NCBI GenBank assembly: GCA_028284935.1
Contig: JANQQQ010000004.1
Coordinates: forward strand, 62,001-126,000
Reading direction: 5' to 3'
DNA length: 64,000 bases
Source of the DNA: Croceivirga sp.
GTDB taxonomy: Bacteria; Bacteroidota; Bacteroidia; Flavobacteriales; Flavobacteriaceae
The position numbers and the translations under genes were made by a program. Shown here piece after piece: positions 53,542 to 63,001 of the stretch. How positions within the stretch are numbered: the first letter of the stretch is position 1; every line of letters starts with the position of its first letter. Below the pieces are notes generated by a model. That model ran no database searches. It saw only the letters and a program-made list of their open reading frames with translations, and was not told the origin of the DNA.

Positions 53542-56500
53542 ATGAAAAAACTACTACTCTTTTTTATCACAATTTGCTTCTTCAATGTTAGTTGGGGGCA
53601 GATAAGCGAATATCAAGATGGTTTTGGCAATGGTATTGAATTTGAGCTCGGTCAGTTTCCTGATTTTGTGGCATTTGATGGAAAAATATTCTTCGTTGCC
53701 TCTAATGGAAGTCCAATTGATTCGGACTTTATTTTTTCCATAGATCAGAACAATGACCTAAGTCTGGAGTTTGGATTGACAGATGGTAACCAATATGATA
53801 TTCAAGCGTTGACAGTGTACAACAATCAATTGCATTTTGCGATGGCCAACCTGTCTACATCACCATCTCCTTATAGATTATTTAGATTATCTGGGGTATC
53901 CACTTCATCAGCAGATTTGTTATCTCCCTCGGTAAGTTTGAGCGATGCTTTTTTTGGCAAAATGATTGTCTTTAACAACGAACTTTTTTTCTCTGGTAAG
54001 CTAAATGATTCTTCCGGCAATAGTACACAAGAAGTAGGACTGATAAATTATAATTCAACATCTGGTTTTTCTCAAATAAATACCACGGTCTCAGGTCAGG
54101 ATTTTATGGCCAGGCGTTTTACCATTAGGGAAAATAATGTACTATATTTCTTCGACGAAACTGCCGTTAACCCAATTACCTTTGAAAGGACCTATAGGTT
54201 ATTTAGACTAGATGTATTCGGTAGCAACTATACATTATCTGGAGCCTTAGGCCCAGTCGATTGGGTAGGTGTTAGAGCTCCAGGGTTGGGCGCATTTGAT
54301 GAATTTTTGTTCATTATCGGTAGTCAGCCAACCGATGCTGAGGAATCACTGTATCGATTGAGTGCCAGTTCCCCATTCCAAAAACTGAATTTTTCAGGTA
54401 TTTCATCGGGTAGTTTTGTCAATGCTGTCAATGTAAATGATGGCGCTGTTATTTATAACAACAACATTGCATTGCTGAGGCGAAGTATTACCAATGGTGA
54501 TGTTGATAGAATTCTGTTATTGTCACCAAACGGTACTCCAACTGAATATGATTTTCAAAACGTTTCTGCTGCAAGTCTATTTGGAGAACTCAATGGATCT
54601 TTGCTTTTTAGTGGTTACGAATCCGGAAATGGGAATATATATGAATTGAGGGAATCAACTAGCGAAGTTTTTCAAAACGTACGTATCGTACAACCTTTTT
54701 TGAATCACAATTACGTCCCCTTATTTGGGAGTGTCTTTAATGACCAATTATTTTTCTATGGTAGTCCGATAAGTTCCCCAAATGAAAGAACACTGCATGC
54801 CTATGATTCAAAAATTTTGAATTTTGAACCTATCTTAAATACTCAGGAACAAGTCAATTTTTTTGGAGGTCTGGGCTTCGAAAAAATTGTAGGGGCTTCC
54901 TTCGCCATTCAGAACTTTACTGGTGGAGGAGGTACTGATATAAATGACTTGTCATCTTTAAGTTCGTTGAACGAAGTCCCATCTACCATACTTTCTGATA
55001 CCCAATTGGTAAGTCTTACAGGTCTGGAAAATTTAACGACCATAGCGGATATCGAAATCTTTAACAATGGTAATCTATTGAATTTCTGTGCCCTCCAACC
55101 TTGGGCCTCTAATAATCCAGGTTCCTCGAACGACTGGATTGTAAACGGCAATGCATACAATCCAATATTTACACAACTACAAAATACGACCTCTTGTGCT
55201 TCACCATGCACCCCGCTCTCCTTTGCCGATGCCAACCTCAGGGCGTTCCTTACCGACCCCGCCAGTGCCAGCAGGATCCTCGACAACGCCGGTGCGCCCG
55301 TCACCGGACTGGTCGTCAACGGGGAGGTATGCCAGGAAAGGGCCGACCAGGTCTACGAGATCGTCCTGGAGAACGGCTACAACAATGCACCCATCTCGAG
55401 CCTTGGGGGACTCGAACAGTTCAACAACCTAAGGCTGCTCCACATACAGAACGCACAGCTCTCGGGGGACGTCGACCTGAGGCCCCTCACCGCACTGGAG
55501 GAGTTCAATGCCGAGGAGAACAACATCGCAACGGTGACCACCTCCAGCACCAACGCGGTGCTCAGGAGGATTTCCGTGTTCGGGCAGGGGCCCTCCAACG
55601 GGTCGCTGACCGCCGTCAACATCCTGGACACCATGCCGGCACTGGAGAACCTCGATATCAGCTCAAACTCCAACCTGACGCAAATAGCGCTCGCCAACGT
55701 CCCACGGTTGGATTTCTTCCAGTCGTTCGCAACCTCAATCACGGAGCTGGACTTCACGCAACTGTTGAACGCCGAACTAGGCGCACTTGAGGTCAGCGGC
55801 TCCGTCGGGAACCCCGGAACGCTCGCCCAGATAGACGTCAGGAACGGCAACCCATCGTTCAACATAGCGAACTTCCAGCTCGACGCGACCGGAAACCCCA
55901 ACCTCAACTGCGTGCTGGTCAACCAAGGGGACCTACAACAGGCACAGAACAACGTCACCAACAACATATGGCAGTTCGACAATGCAGATGTGGTAAAAAC
56001 TATTTGTGACAACCCAGTCAGCTTTACGGCAACTGTCGATATTTTTGCAGCGGGCAGTTTTGGAAATTCTTTAGAAGAAAGCAATGATGACGTAGAAATT
56101 AGAGTATCGATTCCTGGTGCGGACGCTGAAAATCTTATTGTCGATTTTGATATTGAAATCAGTGGCGGCAGTGCCACAGCCGATACCGATTATAATACAA
56201 TACCCTCCAATGAATCGTTTACCTATGAATATTTTAACGATGGCCTTGCTTTTTACACTATTGGTGTTCTGGAAGATGATATATTCGAATCCAATGAGAC
56301 TTTCATTATTAGGATAAGCAATCCAAGTGACCCCAGAGTCTCAATTGAAGGTGCGGATAGCAATGGAAACCTGGATATTCCCATTACTATTATTGATGAC
56401 GAACAAGTAATAGCCAATCTGTCGTCCGCCAATGGTCAAGAGGGAGGAACGGACGTGACTTTTACAGTGCAACTGGAAGATGGCAATGGCAACCTAATTT

Positions 56501-57888
56501 CTTCTGAATATGCCAATGAGATAATATTTGATTTGGTTTTGACCCCGGGCACTGCTGTTCCGGTAGAAGACTATTCTAATTTTGACAATAACGCCACAAC
56601 AATTTCCATTGATCCATCAAATAATACCGGGGTTCAAAATGTGATGGTGGTCGACGACAACCTTGCGGAACCCGCTGAACAATTTTCTGCTACTGTCTCA
56701 AACAGCAGTGAAAACCGTGTAACAATAAACGCCGCCACCGCCACGGCAACTATTTTGGATAATGATGGCGGACCTACTGATTCAGATGGGGATGGAGTGG
56801 CAGATGATGTTGACAATTGTCCAACCCTAGCTAATACGGATCAAGCAGATTTGGACAATGACAACATTGGAGATGTTTGTGATTCCGATATTGATGGTGA
56901 TGGTGTATTAAATGATGAAGACAGCTTTCCCAACGATCCAAATGAAAGTTCCGATTCAGATAACGATGGTATAGGTGATAACGCGGACAACTGTCCCTCC
57001 ATTGCCAACCCAAATCAAGAAGACTTTGATCAAGACGGACAGGGAGATGTCTGTGACCAAGATGATGACAACGATGGCGTCCCTGATACCGAAGATGATT
57101 GTCCATTGCTAGAAGGAAGTGGGCAAAACAACGGTTGTCCCATTGACAGTTTTACCATTGACTCCGAGGATATACAAGTTGTAACCATTAGTGAAACTTG
57201 TGAGGGGCAAGTGAATGGGGAAATTCTAGTCAGCATTTTCAATGAGGACTATGTCTTTCAAGTGCTATTGGATGGAGGGTCACAAGGTCAGGCATCCTTT
57301 GGATCCCCTCTTACCATTGGCGATCTCGGTGATGGCCCTTATGAAATTTGTTTGACCATAGATACTATCCCCGAATTTGAACAGTGCTTTGGCGTCAATA
57401 TCTCCACCTTTGAACGACTCAACGTGTCCAGTATTGGGTTGGACACCGTTAACTTAATGGCATCCTATGTAGTTGAGGGCAGCAAGAACTATGATGTTTT
57501 GGTCAATGGAATGAATTATAATTTCAGTTTTGATACTACTTCGGCCCGACCAATTGAAGTACCATTGGATTCCAGTGAAAATAAAATTACCATAACAGGA
57601 ACGGCGGACTGCCAAGGTATTTTTAATGAAACCCTGGTCTTGGAAAATAGGGTAAAGGCGTTTCCAAACCCTGTCATGGATAATCTTACCATTCAAGGCA
57701 TTTTAACCTCGGATAACTATGAGATTTCAGTTTTCTCTATTGGAGGCCAGTTGGTGAAACGTGTGAATTTAAAGACCAATGGGGCAAACAACCTATCCAT
57801 ACCCATGGATGACCTACCTGCTGGAGTATATCTCGTATCAGGCCGGTCCCTAGAGAACAAATTCGAATTAAAAATCCTAAAAAGATAA
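53542..57888 (+). CDS. Giant T9SS type A sorting-domain surface protein with GC-rich LRR module
   Basis: 1448 residues. Signal [20 protein letters not shown]. Order: propeller-like region (about 20-450), an L-domain-like repeat (about 465-550, [15 protein letters not shown]), a leucine-rich-repeat module (about 553-814), two Calx-beta domains (about 820-1075), thrombospondin type 3 Ca2+-binding repeats (about 1078-1195, [15 protein letters not shown] and similar), a beta region, and a type A sorting domain (about 1370-1448; [19 protein letters not shown]). A secreted or surface adhesin-like protein. The LRR module is coded in DNA of about 60-65 percent GC against about 35-40 percent around it. 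Confidence 0.9.
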   Translation: MKKLLLFFITICFFNVSWGQISEYQDGFGNGIEFELGQFPDFVAFDGKIFFVASNGSPIDSDFIFSIDQNNDLSLEFGLTDGNQYDIQALTVYNNQLHFAMANLSTSPSPYRLFRLSGVSTSSADLLSPSVSLSDAFFGKMIVFNNELFFSGKLNDSSGNSTQEVGLINYNSTSGFSQINTTVSGQDFMARRFTIRENNVLYFFDETAVNPITFERTYRLFRLDVFGSNYTLSGALGPVDWVGVRAPGLGAFDEFLFIIGSQPTDAEESLYRLSASSPFQKLNFSGISSGSFVNAVNVNDGAVIYNNNIALLRRSITNGDVDRILLLSPNGTPTEYDFQNVSAASLFGELNGSLLFSGYESGNGNIYELRESTSEVFQNVRIVQPFLNHNYVPLFGSVFNDQLFFYGSPISSPNERTLHAYDSKILNFEPILNTQEQVNFFGGLGFEKIVGASFAIQNFTGGGGTDINDLSSLSSLNEVPSTILSDTQLVSLTGLENLTTIADIEIFNNGNLLNFCALQPWASNNPGSSNDWIVNGNAYNPIFTQLQNTTSCASPCTPLSFADANLRAFLTDPASASRILDNAGAPVTGLVVNGEVCQERADQVYEIVLENGYNNAPISSLGGLEQFNNLRLLHIQNAQLSGDVDLRPLTALEEFNAEENNIATVTTSSTNAVLRRISVFGQGPSNGSLTAVNILDTMPALENLDISSNSNLTQIALANVPRLDFFQSFATSITELDFTQLLNAELGALEVSGSVGNPGTLAQIDVRNGNPSFNIANFQLDATGNPNLNCVLVNQGDLQQAQNNVTNNIWQFDNADVVKTICDNPVSFTATVDIFAAGSFGNSLEESNDDVEIRVSIPGADAENLIVDFDIEISGGSATADTDYNTIPSNESFTYEYFNDGLAFYTIGVLEDDIFESNETFIIRISNPSDPRVSIEGADSNGNLDIPITIIDDEQVIANLSSANGQEGGTDVTFTVQLEDGNGNLISSEYANEIIFDLVLTPGTAVPVEDYSNFDNNATTISIDPSNNTGVQNVMVVDDNLAEPAEQFSATVSNSSENRVTINAATATATILDNDGGPTDSDGDGVADDVDNCPTLANTDQADLDNDNIGDVCDSDIDGDGVLNDEDSFPNDPNESSDSDNDGIGDNADNCPSIANPNQEDFDQDGQGDVCDQDDDNDGVPDTEDDCPLLEGSGQNNGCPIDSFTIDSEDIQVVTISETCEGQVNGEILVSIFNEDYVFQVLLDGGSQGQASFGSPLTIGDLGDGPYEICLTIDTIPEFEQCFGVNISTFERLNVSSIGLDTVNLMASYVVEGSKNYDVLVNGMNYNFSFDTTSARPIEVPLDSSENKITITGTADCQGIFNETLVLENRVKAFPNPVMDNLTIQGILTSDNYEISVFSIGGQLVKRVNLKTNGANNLSIPMDDLPAGVYLVSGRSLENKFELKILKR
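55200..55985 (+). other. GC-rich in-frame cassette encoding leucine-rich repeats
   Basis: Inside the giant surface protein. Codons switch abruptly to C/G-ending forms (CTC, GTC, ACC, AAC, AGG) near 55200 and back near 55985. By hand count, lines 55261 and 55861 are 68 and 58 percent GC, line 56041 is 35 percent. Because stops are rare in such DNA, long open frames appear in other frames and on the other strand here; they are not genes. Confidence 0.85.
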
Positions 57889-57893
57889 TTGAC

Positions 57894-58556
57894 ATGAAAT
57901 ACGCTAAAAAATATATTGGTTTTGTCTTTGTTCTAGGGTTGTTGTTCCTTTCTTGTGAGGGAAAGTTTGAACCCATAAATTCTCTTGATGCTGCCCTACT
58001 ATTATTGCCGGCTAACAACCAAGAATGTCTGGGGATTGATTTGCCAAACGGTAAAATTCAAGTAGCTTTTGACTGGGAAGATGTTAATGGCGTATCATCC
58101 TACACTTTGGAATATGAAGATTCCGTAACTGGAGAGAGTTTTACCGTCACCAGTTTGGAATCCAATCTGGATTTGGAATTGGAGCCTGGGACACTCTATT
58201 CCTGGAGAGTAACCGTTAGCGACGATTTTGGGAATTCAAAAACGAGTGATCCTTTCAATTTTTATACGGAAGGGCTGGCCGAGGAAAATCATGTGCCATT
58301 TCCCGCCGAAATTAACATTACGGACAATGGTAATGGCACTGTCACTATCGCTTGGCAGGGTTCGGATTTAGATGGGGATATTGACTTCTACGATGTGTTC
58401 TTTTCCAATGAGGACCCACCAAGTCAACTGCTTTCGGAAACCACCGACAGCTCAACTACAGTTGAAATACAAAACGGAATTACCTATTACTTAAATGTTA
58501 GGACGGTAGATGAAAATGGAAACTATTCGGATTCCAAGCGCGTATTTGTTCGATAA
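57894..58556 (+). CDS. Fibronectin type III-like lipoprotein
   Basis: 220 residues. Lipoprotein signal with FVFVLGLLFLSC. Two Fn3-like beta domains: QVAFDWEDVNGVSSYTLEYE with LYSWRVTVSDDFGNSKTSDP (about 50-130) and VTIAWQGSDLDGDIDFYDVF with YYLNVRTVDENGNYSDS (about 140-220). Starts 5 bases after the giant protein, so it is co-transcribed and may anchor or bind it at the outer membrane. Confidence 0.82.
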   Translation: MKYAKKYIGFVFVLGLLFLSCEGKFEPINSLDAALLLLPANNQECLGIDLPNGKIQVAFDWEDVNGVSSYTLEYEDSVTGESFTVTSLESNLDLELEPGTLYSWRVTVSDDFGNSKTSDPFNFYTEGLAEENHVPFPAEINITDNGNGTVTIAWQGSDLDGDIDFYDVFFSNEDPPSQLLSETTDSSTTVEIQNGITYYLNVRTVDENGNYSDSKRVFVR

Positions 58557-58710
58557 TAAAATGAAATCTAAGTATGGAATAATTCACTGTGTTACATTAA
58601 CCACTTCGTAATACTTCATTTTTCCTGCAACCCGGCATTCTTTTAATAATACTTGAATCAATTCCCAAACAAATAATGGTATCATCTAGCGAAAACGAAA
58701 AGACCAAATA

Positions 58711-59712
58711 GTGTTAGCTGACATTAATTCCTTTTTTTATCAATATATACGTGGCGGGATTTTAGTTCTTTGCATTTATAATTTATTTGTATTCTTCCAG
58801 AACAGTAACAGGCAATTTCTTTACTATAGCCTATATTTCTTGTGCATCTTCTTGTTCTTCTTGGGTCAAGAGTTTATTGGGCATACAAGATTACGATGGT
58901 TTCATATTTTGACACCTAGCATACACTGTGGCACCTTTATCTTTTACCTATCGTTTGCCAGAGAAGTGCTAAATACCCAAGAGCATATCGGCAAATGGGA
59001 CAAAAGAATGGTACAAGGCAGGACTATCACCATTTTTATGGTTCCCATGTTTCTAATTATCTATTGGTTATTTGGAAACAAAGTACATACCTATGTATTT
59101 ATGGTATTAGGGCTGGCCACCTTTATATTCTCCCTTTTCAGTTACTATTTCTTCCTAAAAATAAAAAATAGAATTGCCTACTTGTTTTTATTGGGTTCCT
59201 TATCCTATTCCGTTATGGCCGTTTTCTCATTCTTTGCTGGCTTTTCATTTGGGGGATATGCGGGATTTATAGAAAAGTTTAATGCACATCCTACCTTTTT
59301 TATGTATTGTGGCTCTCTATTTGAAGCCATAATTTTTTCTGTCTTGATTGGAAATAAAATTGATATCCTTGAAAAGGAAAAAAAAGAATCCATAAAACAG
59401 ATTAATGAATTAAAACGGATAGTAATAAAAAACCATATCGTTCTAAAGGATAAGACTAAGGTGTATATTTCTGAACTGGTATTTATTAAAGCGGAAGACC
59501 ATTATCTGAATCTCTTTTTGAGTAATGGAAAGAACCATTTTGTTAGAGGAAAATTGAAATCCATAAAACAGGAGTTGCCCCCAAATTTTGTCCAGAGTCA
59601 CCGTTCATACATAGTTAATTCAAATTTTATTAAGCAAACGAACAGCAATAATATTTTCATGATAAACAATGGGATAGTACCCTTATCCAGAAGCTTTAAA
59701 AAGGGCTTTTGA
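58711..59712 (+). CDS. LytTR regulator with multi-helix membrane sensor
   Basis: 333 residues from GTG 58711. Six or seven membrane helices (about 8-215) resembling 7TMR-DISM sensors, a short coil (EKEKKESIKQINELKR), and a LytTR DNA-binding domain (about 235-333: DKTKVYISELVFIKAEDHYL, HRSYIVNSNFIK, PLSRSFKKGF). Direct membrane sensing plus DNA binding in one chain. Related to the LytTR of 44269. Likely controls part of this island. Confidence 0.87.
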   Translation: MLADINSFFYQYIRGGILVLCIYNLFVFFQNSNRQFLYYSLYFLCIFLFFLGQEFIGHTRLRWFHILTPSIHCGTFIFYLSFAREVLNTQEHIGKWDKRMVQGRTITIFMVPMFLIIYWLFGNKVHTYVFMVLGLATFIFSLFSYYFFLKIKNRIAYLFLLGSLSYSVMAVFSFFAGFSFGGYAGFIEKFNAHPTFFMYCGSLFEAIIFSVLIGNKIDILEKEKKESIKQINELKRIVIKNHIVLKDKTKVYISELVFIKAEDHYLNLFLSNGKNHFVRGKLKSIKQELPPNFVQSHRSYIVNSNFIKQTNSNNIFMINNGIVPLSRSFKKGF

Positions 59713-59989
59713 TCATTTTTTATTTGGACAGGACCTATGTTAGATTTCAACTTGAAGGCATATCAGATACCAGAGTGCTTTTTTGGGTGAACTTGAACAC
59801 AGCTACAACTATTCTTTTTAGGGAAAACGAATTATGAACAGTAGGTTTTGAGGGATGGCCCATAAATCCAATACCTTAAGGAATGGCGACTGGGTTGGCA
59901 TATAAAACACCCAATATTCCATGAAAGATACCTAGAAATGGGTATAGGAATCAATGAACAATTTTTCTAGGTTTAAATAAAATATAACA
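59713..59989. other. Gap without recognisable features
   Basis: 277 bases between the LytTR gene and the barrel gene; nothing recognised beyond AT-rich promoter-like DNA. Confidence 0.3.
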
Positions 59990-60793
59990 ATGGTTAAGAG
60001 AATTTTTTTCTGTTCAAAGCTTCTGACAAAAGTTGTCTTAACCTTTCTTGTATTTCATTCCATCCAAGCACAAAGATCGACCAATTATTTATATGAGGGC
60101 AGAAAGAGCATTGTAAAGGTAAATCTCTCGAGTCTGGCCTTCAATAGCTATCAATTTCAGGCAGAAAGAGTTCTGATTAAACCTATTTCAATAGGTTTTA
60201 CATACATAAGGGCAAATAAGGCAAGCGTACCGTTAGCAGAGGATACTTCTTTAATATTATTTGATAATTCAGATGATTTTGACGACGACCTTGTTTTCTT
60301 AAATATGATATCTACGGCCTCCATAACGGGTAACAGTTTTATGCCAGAAATTCGGTTCTATTTGGGAAAAGGATTTGGGAAGGGATTCTATCTGGCTCCG
60401 TTTTATAAACACTCCGATTATGATTTGAATAATGTGGAAATTGTAGAGTTTAGCCGTGATGACGGTACAATCGATAACTTGGTGACTAGTGGAAATCTTT
60501 CATCAAACTCTTTCGGGCTATTAATAGGAACCCAGTTTAATCTTGGCTCAAGGATTATTTTAGATTTTTTCTTAGGGCCCCATGTAGGAAACTATTCAGG
60601 TGGGTTAGTAAGGACCTTTGATAATCAACTATCTTTCAATGAGCAACTCGAACTGGATTCAGAATTAGAAGCATTCAACTTGCCGTTGAATAGTGAAGCA
60701 AATCTGGAAATAACTAGTGACGGGGCTAGTATTGATAGTTCCGGCAATTGGTTTGGAATTAGGGCAGGTATGAGCATTGGTATGCGTTTTTGA
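59990..60793 (+). CDS. Outer-membrane beta-barrel-like protein
   Basis: 267 residues. Signal (SKLLTKVVLTFLVFHSIQAQ), then strands with alternating pattern: KSIVKVNLSSLAFNSYQFQA, SIGFTYIRANKAS, GKGFYLAPFYKHSDY, SNSFGLLIGTQFNLGSRIIL, ending FGIRAGMSIGMRF. Similar to small DUF3575/OmpW-like barrels of Bacteroidota. The gene after it starts 21 bases on, so they form a pair. Function unknown. Confidence 0.78.
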   Translation: MVKRIFFCSKLLTKVVLTFLVFHSIQAQRSTNYLYEGRKSIVKVNLSSLAFNSYQFQAERVLIKPISIGFTYIRANKASVPLAEDTSLILFDNSDDFDDDLVFLNMISTASITGNSFMPEIRFYLGKGFGKGFYLAPFYKHSDYDLNNVEIVEFSRDDGTIDNLVTSGNLSSNSFGLLIGTQFNLGSRIILDFFLGPHVGNYSGGLVRTFDNQLSFNEQLELDSELEAFNLPLNSEANLEITSDGASIDSSGNWFGIRAGMSIGMRF

Positions 60794-60814
60794 ACAATTA
60801 AATAGATAACGAAA

Positions 60815-62089
60815 ATGTTCACAAGTATTTTTTTTAGGCTAAAAAGGCAATATTCTAAATGGTTAGTGTTTAGCTTTTCACTTTTATTTGCGATTTCTTG
60901 TGATAGCTTTGAAGATCTCTTAGATGTTGAGGAAGTGAATACTGTAATTGATGATGGAGGGGTTTTTTCAGAAGCAGATATGTTTTTTGGCGTTTTTCCA
61001 GGGTCTGAATATCCTTTTTACTATTTGACTCAAGAAAATGAAGTATTATTATGTAGAGATTCTAATTTTGATGGCCAAATAGATGCATTTTATATTGAAA
61101 GTGGGCAAGAAAACATATACGTTGACATACGCGAGGACATAAATCTACCTGGTATCCTGTCAACGTCTGCAGGGGAACTATTATTTTTCGATTACAGCGC
61201 CGACCTATCTAAGACTACAATTACACATATCAATGCCAATGGTATTTCCGAAACATTTGAAGACATACCTGTTGATGAGTTAGTTGATAATAATACAAGC
61301 TCAAAAATTGGAGAATTACAAACAACTGCTGAAGATGACTCATTAAATAGACAAATTGAATCCACCAGAAATCAAATAGAGTTTTGGAGGAAAATTATTT
61401 CATGCGGTGGTGCTATTGCATCTGGTTTCATACCCGTGGCTTTTATTGTTTGTGGTGTTGAAGCTCCATTAACGGGATTTAAAGCTCTTGAGAGCGCTAA
61501 AATTGGGGATGAAAACCAAACAAGAATTTCACCAAATACCTTAAACGCCATAAACAATACTCTAGATGCTAGCGAGCAGGTCATTTTTTCCGCAAACTTA
61601 GTTAGATGTGGGATGCAAACTGTGAGTGGAAATAGATTTGCTTGTGCTAAGGAAGTCATTGCCGTATCAAATCCAGGAAAAGCCGAAGAAATCCAACAAC
61701 TTGAAGATGACCTGATAGGGCGCTTCGTTAAATTTATTGATGAGAAAGTCAATTCAGGTTATCCATATCCTGGAACCCTTACCTTTTTATTTCAGCCCGG
61801 AGGAACAGCAGGAAACGACTGTACTTGTGGTAGAGGGACGGCAAGAGCAACTGTGGACTTCGGGAACGGTTTGCAAGAAAGAATAGCTATAGGGACTACT
61901 AGAAGAAATATTAGATTAGAAGCAGGCGTTTACGATGTAACTGTTACTCTCGATTCTGGCAGGGACATACTTACCTCAAATTTAATTGTTTCTGATTTCA
62001 ACTGGAATTATACATTTACATGTCAATGTATCGAGTTAGGGTCCAAAGACGGGGTAAGCAAGTGTTCAATAATTGAAGAAAACAAATAA
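60815..62089 (+). CDS. Hypothetical lipoprotein
   Basis: 424 residues; lipoprotein-like signal ending LVFSFSLLFAISC at about residue 29. Acidic N-terminal part, a hydrophobic stretch (about 195-220, ISCGGAIASGFIPVAFIVCG) and a Cys-containing beta domain at the end (CTCGRGTARATVDFG, YTFTCQCIELG). Not recognised. Paired with the barrel gene upstream; last gene of the island. Confidence 0.7.
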   Translation: MFTSIFFRLKRQYSKWLVFSFSLLFAISCDSFEDLLDVEEVNTVIDDGGVFSEADMFFGVFPGSEYPFYYLTQENEVLLCRDSNFDGQIDAFYIESGQENIYVDIREDINLPGILSTSAGELLFFDYSADLSKTTITHINANGISETFEDIPVDELVDNNTSSKIGELQTTAEDDSLNRQIESTRNQIEFWRKIISCGGAIASGFIPVAFIVCGVEAPLTGFKALESAKIGDENQTRISPNTLNAINNTLDASEQVIFSANLVRCGMQTVSGNRFACAKEVIAVSNPGKAEEIQQLEDDLIGRFVKFIDEKVNSGYPYPGTLTFLFQPGGTAGNDCTCGRGTARATVDFGNGLQERIAIGTTRRNIRLEAGVYDVTVTLDSGRDILTSNLIVSDFNWNYTFTCQCIELGSKDGVSKCSIIEENK

Positions 62090-62565
62090 GTATTAAGAGA
62101 ATTGGTTAAAAGAATTAACACTTATCTCTGATTTTTTTATTAAAATATCCAAAAAATATTTGATAATAATTGCGGAACCTTCTTTGGTATAAGGAGTCCA
62201 AAACCTATTAATATCCTGATTTTATGCTGAACAGATTCTGAAACAAAACTCATTGAAGTCCCTAATCTTGCTAGGAGTTCAGGCGTTGCAAATGACGAAG
62301 TTACCAGGAATGCTTTACGATGTAGAAAAGATATATCCCAAGGACGAAACCAAAAAGGTTGCATTGTCGCAACCATCTTCTAGATCAAATGAGATCTATT
62401 GTAAGAAAGATATAGCATCCCAATGGGACTTCATAAATTATTACAGGTGATACCCCTGATATTTTGAACATAAAACTTCTTGATTGATTAAAATCAAGCG
62501 TTTCCAATATGAAATGATGTATCGATAATAATTTCAATATCTTTCTTCAAAAAGCTAGAACTCTG

Positions 62566-62586
62566 TCCTGCCTAGGTCACTGAAGG
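62566..62586 (+). repeat. Fourth, degenerate copy of the tRNA tail
   Basis: 21 bases matching 42119-42139 with one mismatch (CTGCCTAGG for CTGCCGAGG). It is followed by AGGTTTGAAT, which also occurs in the T arm of tRNA-Arg. Confidence 0.6.
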
Positions 62587-62636
62587 TTTAAGGTTTGAAT
62601 GCGGCAAGGTTCGACCAAAGAACACTAATTAAAACC

Positions 62637-62671
62637 AAAACCCTGTAAATGATAATATTTACAGGGTTTTT
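62637..62671 (+). terminator. Intrinsic terminator near the right boundary
   Basis: AAAACCCTGTAAAT-GATAAT-ATTTACAGGGTTTT, a 14-bp perfect stem with T tract. Confidence 0.85.
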
Positions 62672-63001
62672 ACTTTTATTGGAACATTAATTTCAATCAA
62701 AACTTGCTAATAAAGGTCAACAATTCGGTCAACGGATTTTTAATCGTCAACAGTATTGACCGAATAGCCAAAAATGCAAGCCATAGTTGAAGACCCACAT
62801 ATCCTTCCTTGAACTTTTTCTAAACCTAATCATGGGCCAGTGCATCTTTTTGATTTTTGGTCAAAACCATCATGCTATTGGCTTATTTGGTCATCTTCTA
62901 AATTTGACAAAAACTTAATGGGCAACAAATACACAGTTTCAATAAGGGTGCTCCGGTCTTTTGTTCCAAATAGCGCATAAATTGGAATTTTTTTTCGCAG
63001 A

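Larger units (their letters stand above)
62090..63001. other. Non-coding boundary region with degenerate att and repeat remnants
   Basis: About 900 bases without a firm gene. It holds a stretch at about 62240-62360 (TTACCAGGAATGCTTTACGA and flanks) that looks like a common Bacteroidota intergenic repeat, the tail copy at 62566-62586, a degenerate AGGTTTGAAT at 62591-62600 and a terminator. It marks the probable right edge of the island. Confidence 0.45.

Noticed and set aside
55194..56177. Long alternative frames on both strands within the GC-rich cassette
   Set aside because: They exist because GC-rich DNA has few stop codons; the plus-strand frame of the giant protein has coherent LRR sequence and continuous flanking domains.
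62140..62450. Two short opposing frames in the boundary region
   Set aside because: Mutually overlapping, and they match the kind of sequence seen in Bacteroidota intergenic repeats; no gene features.
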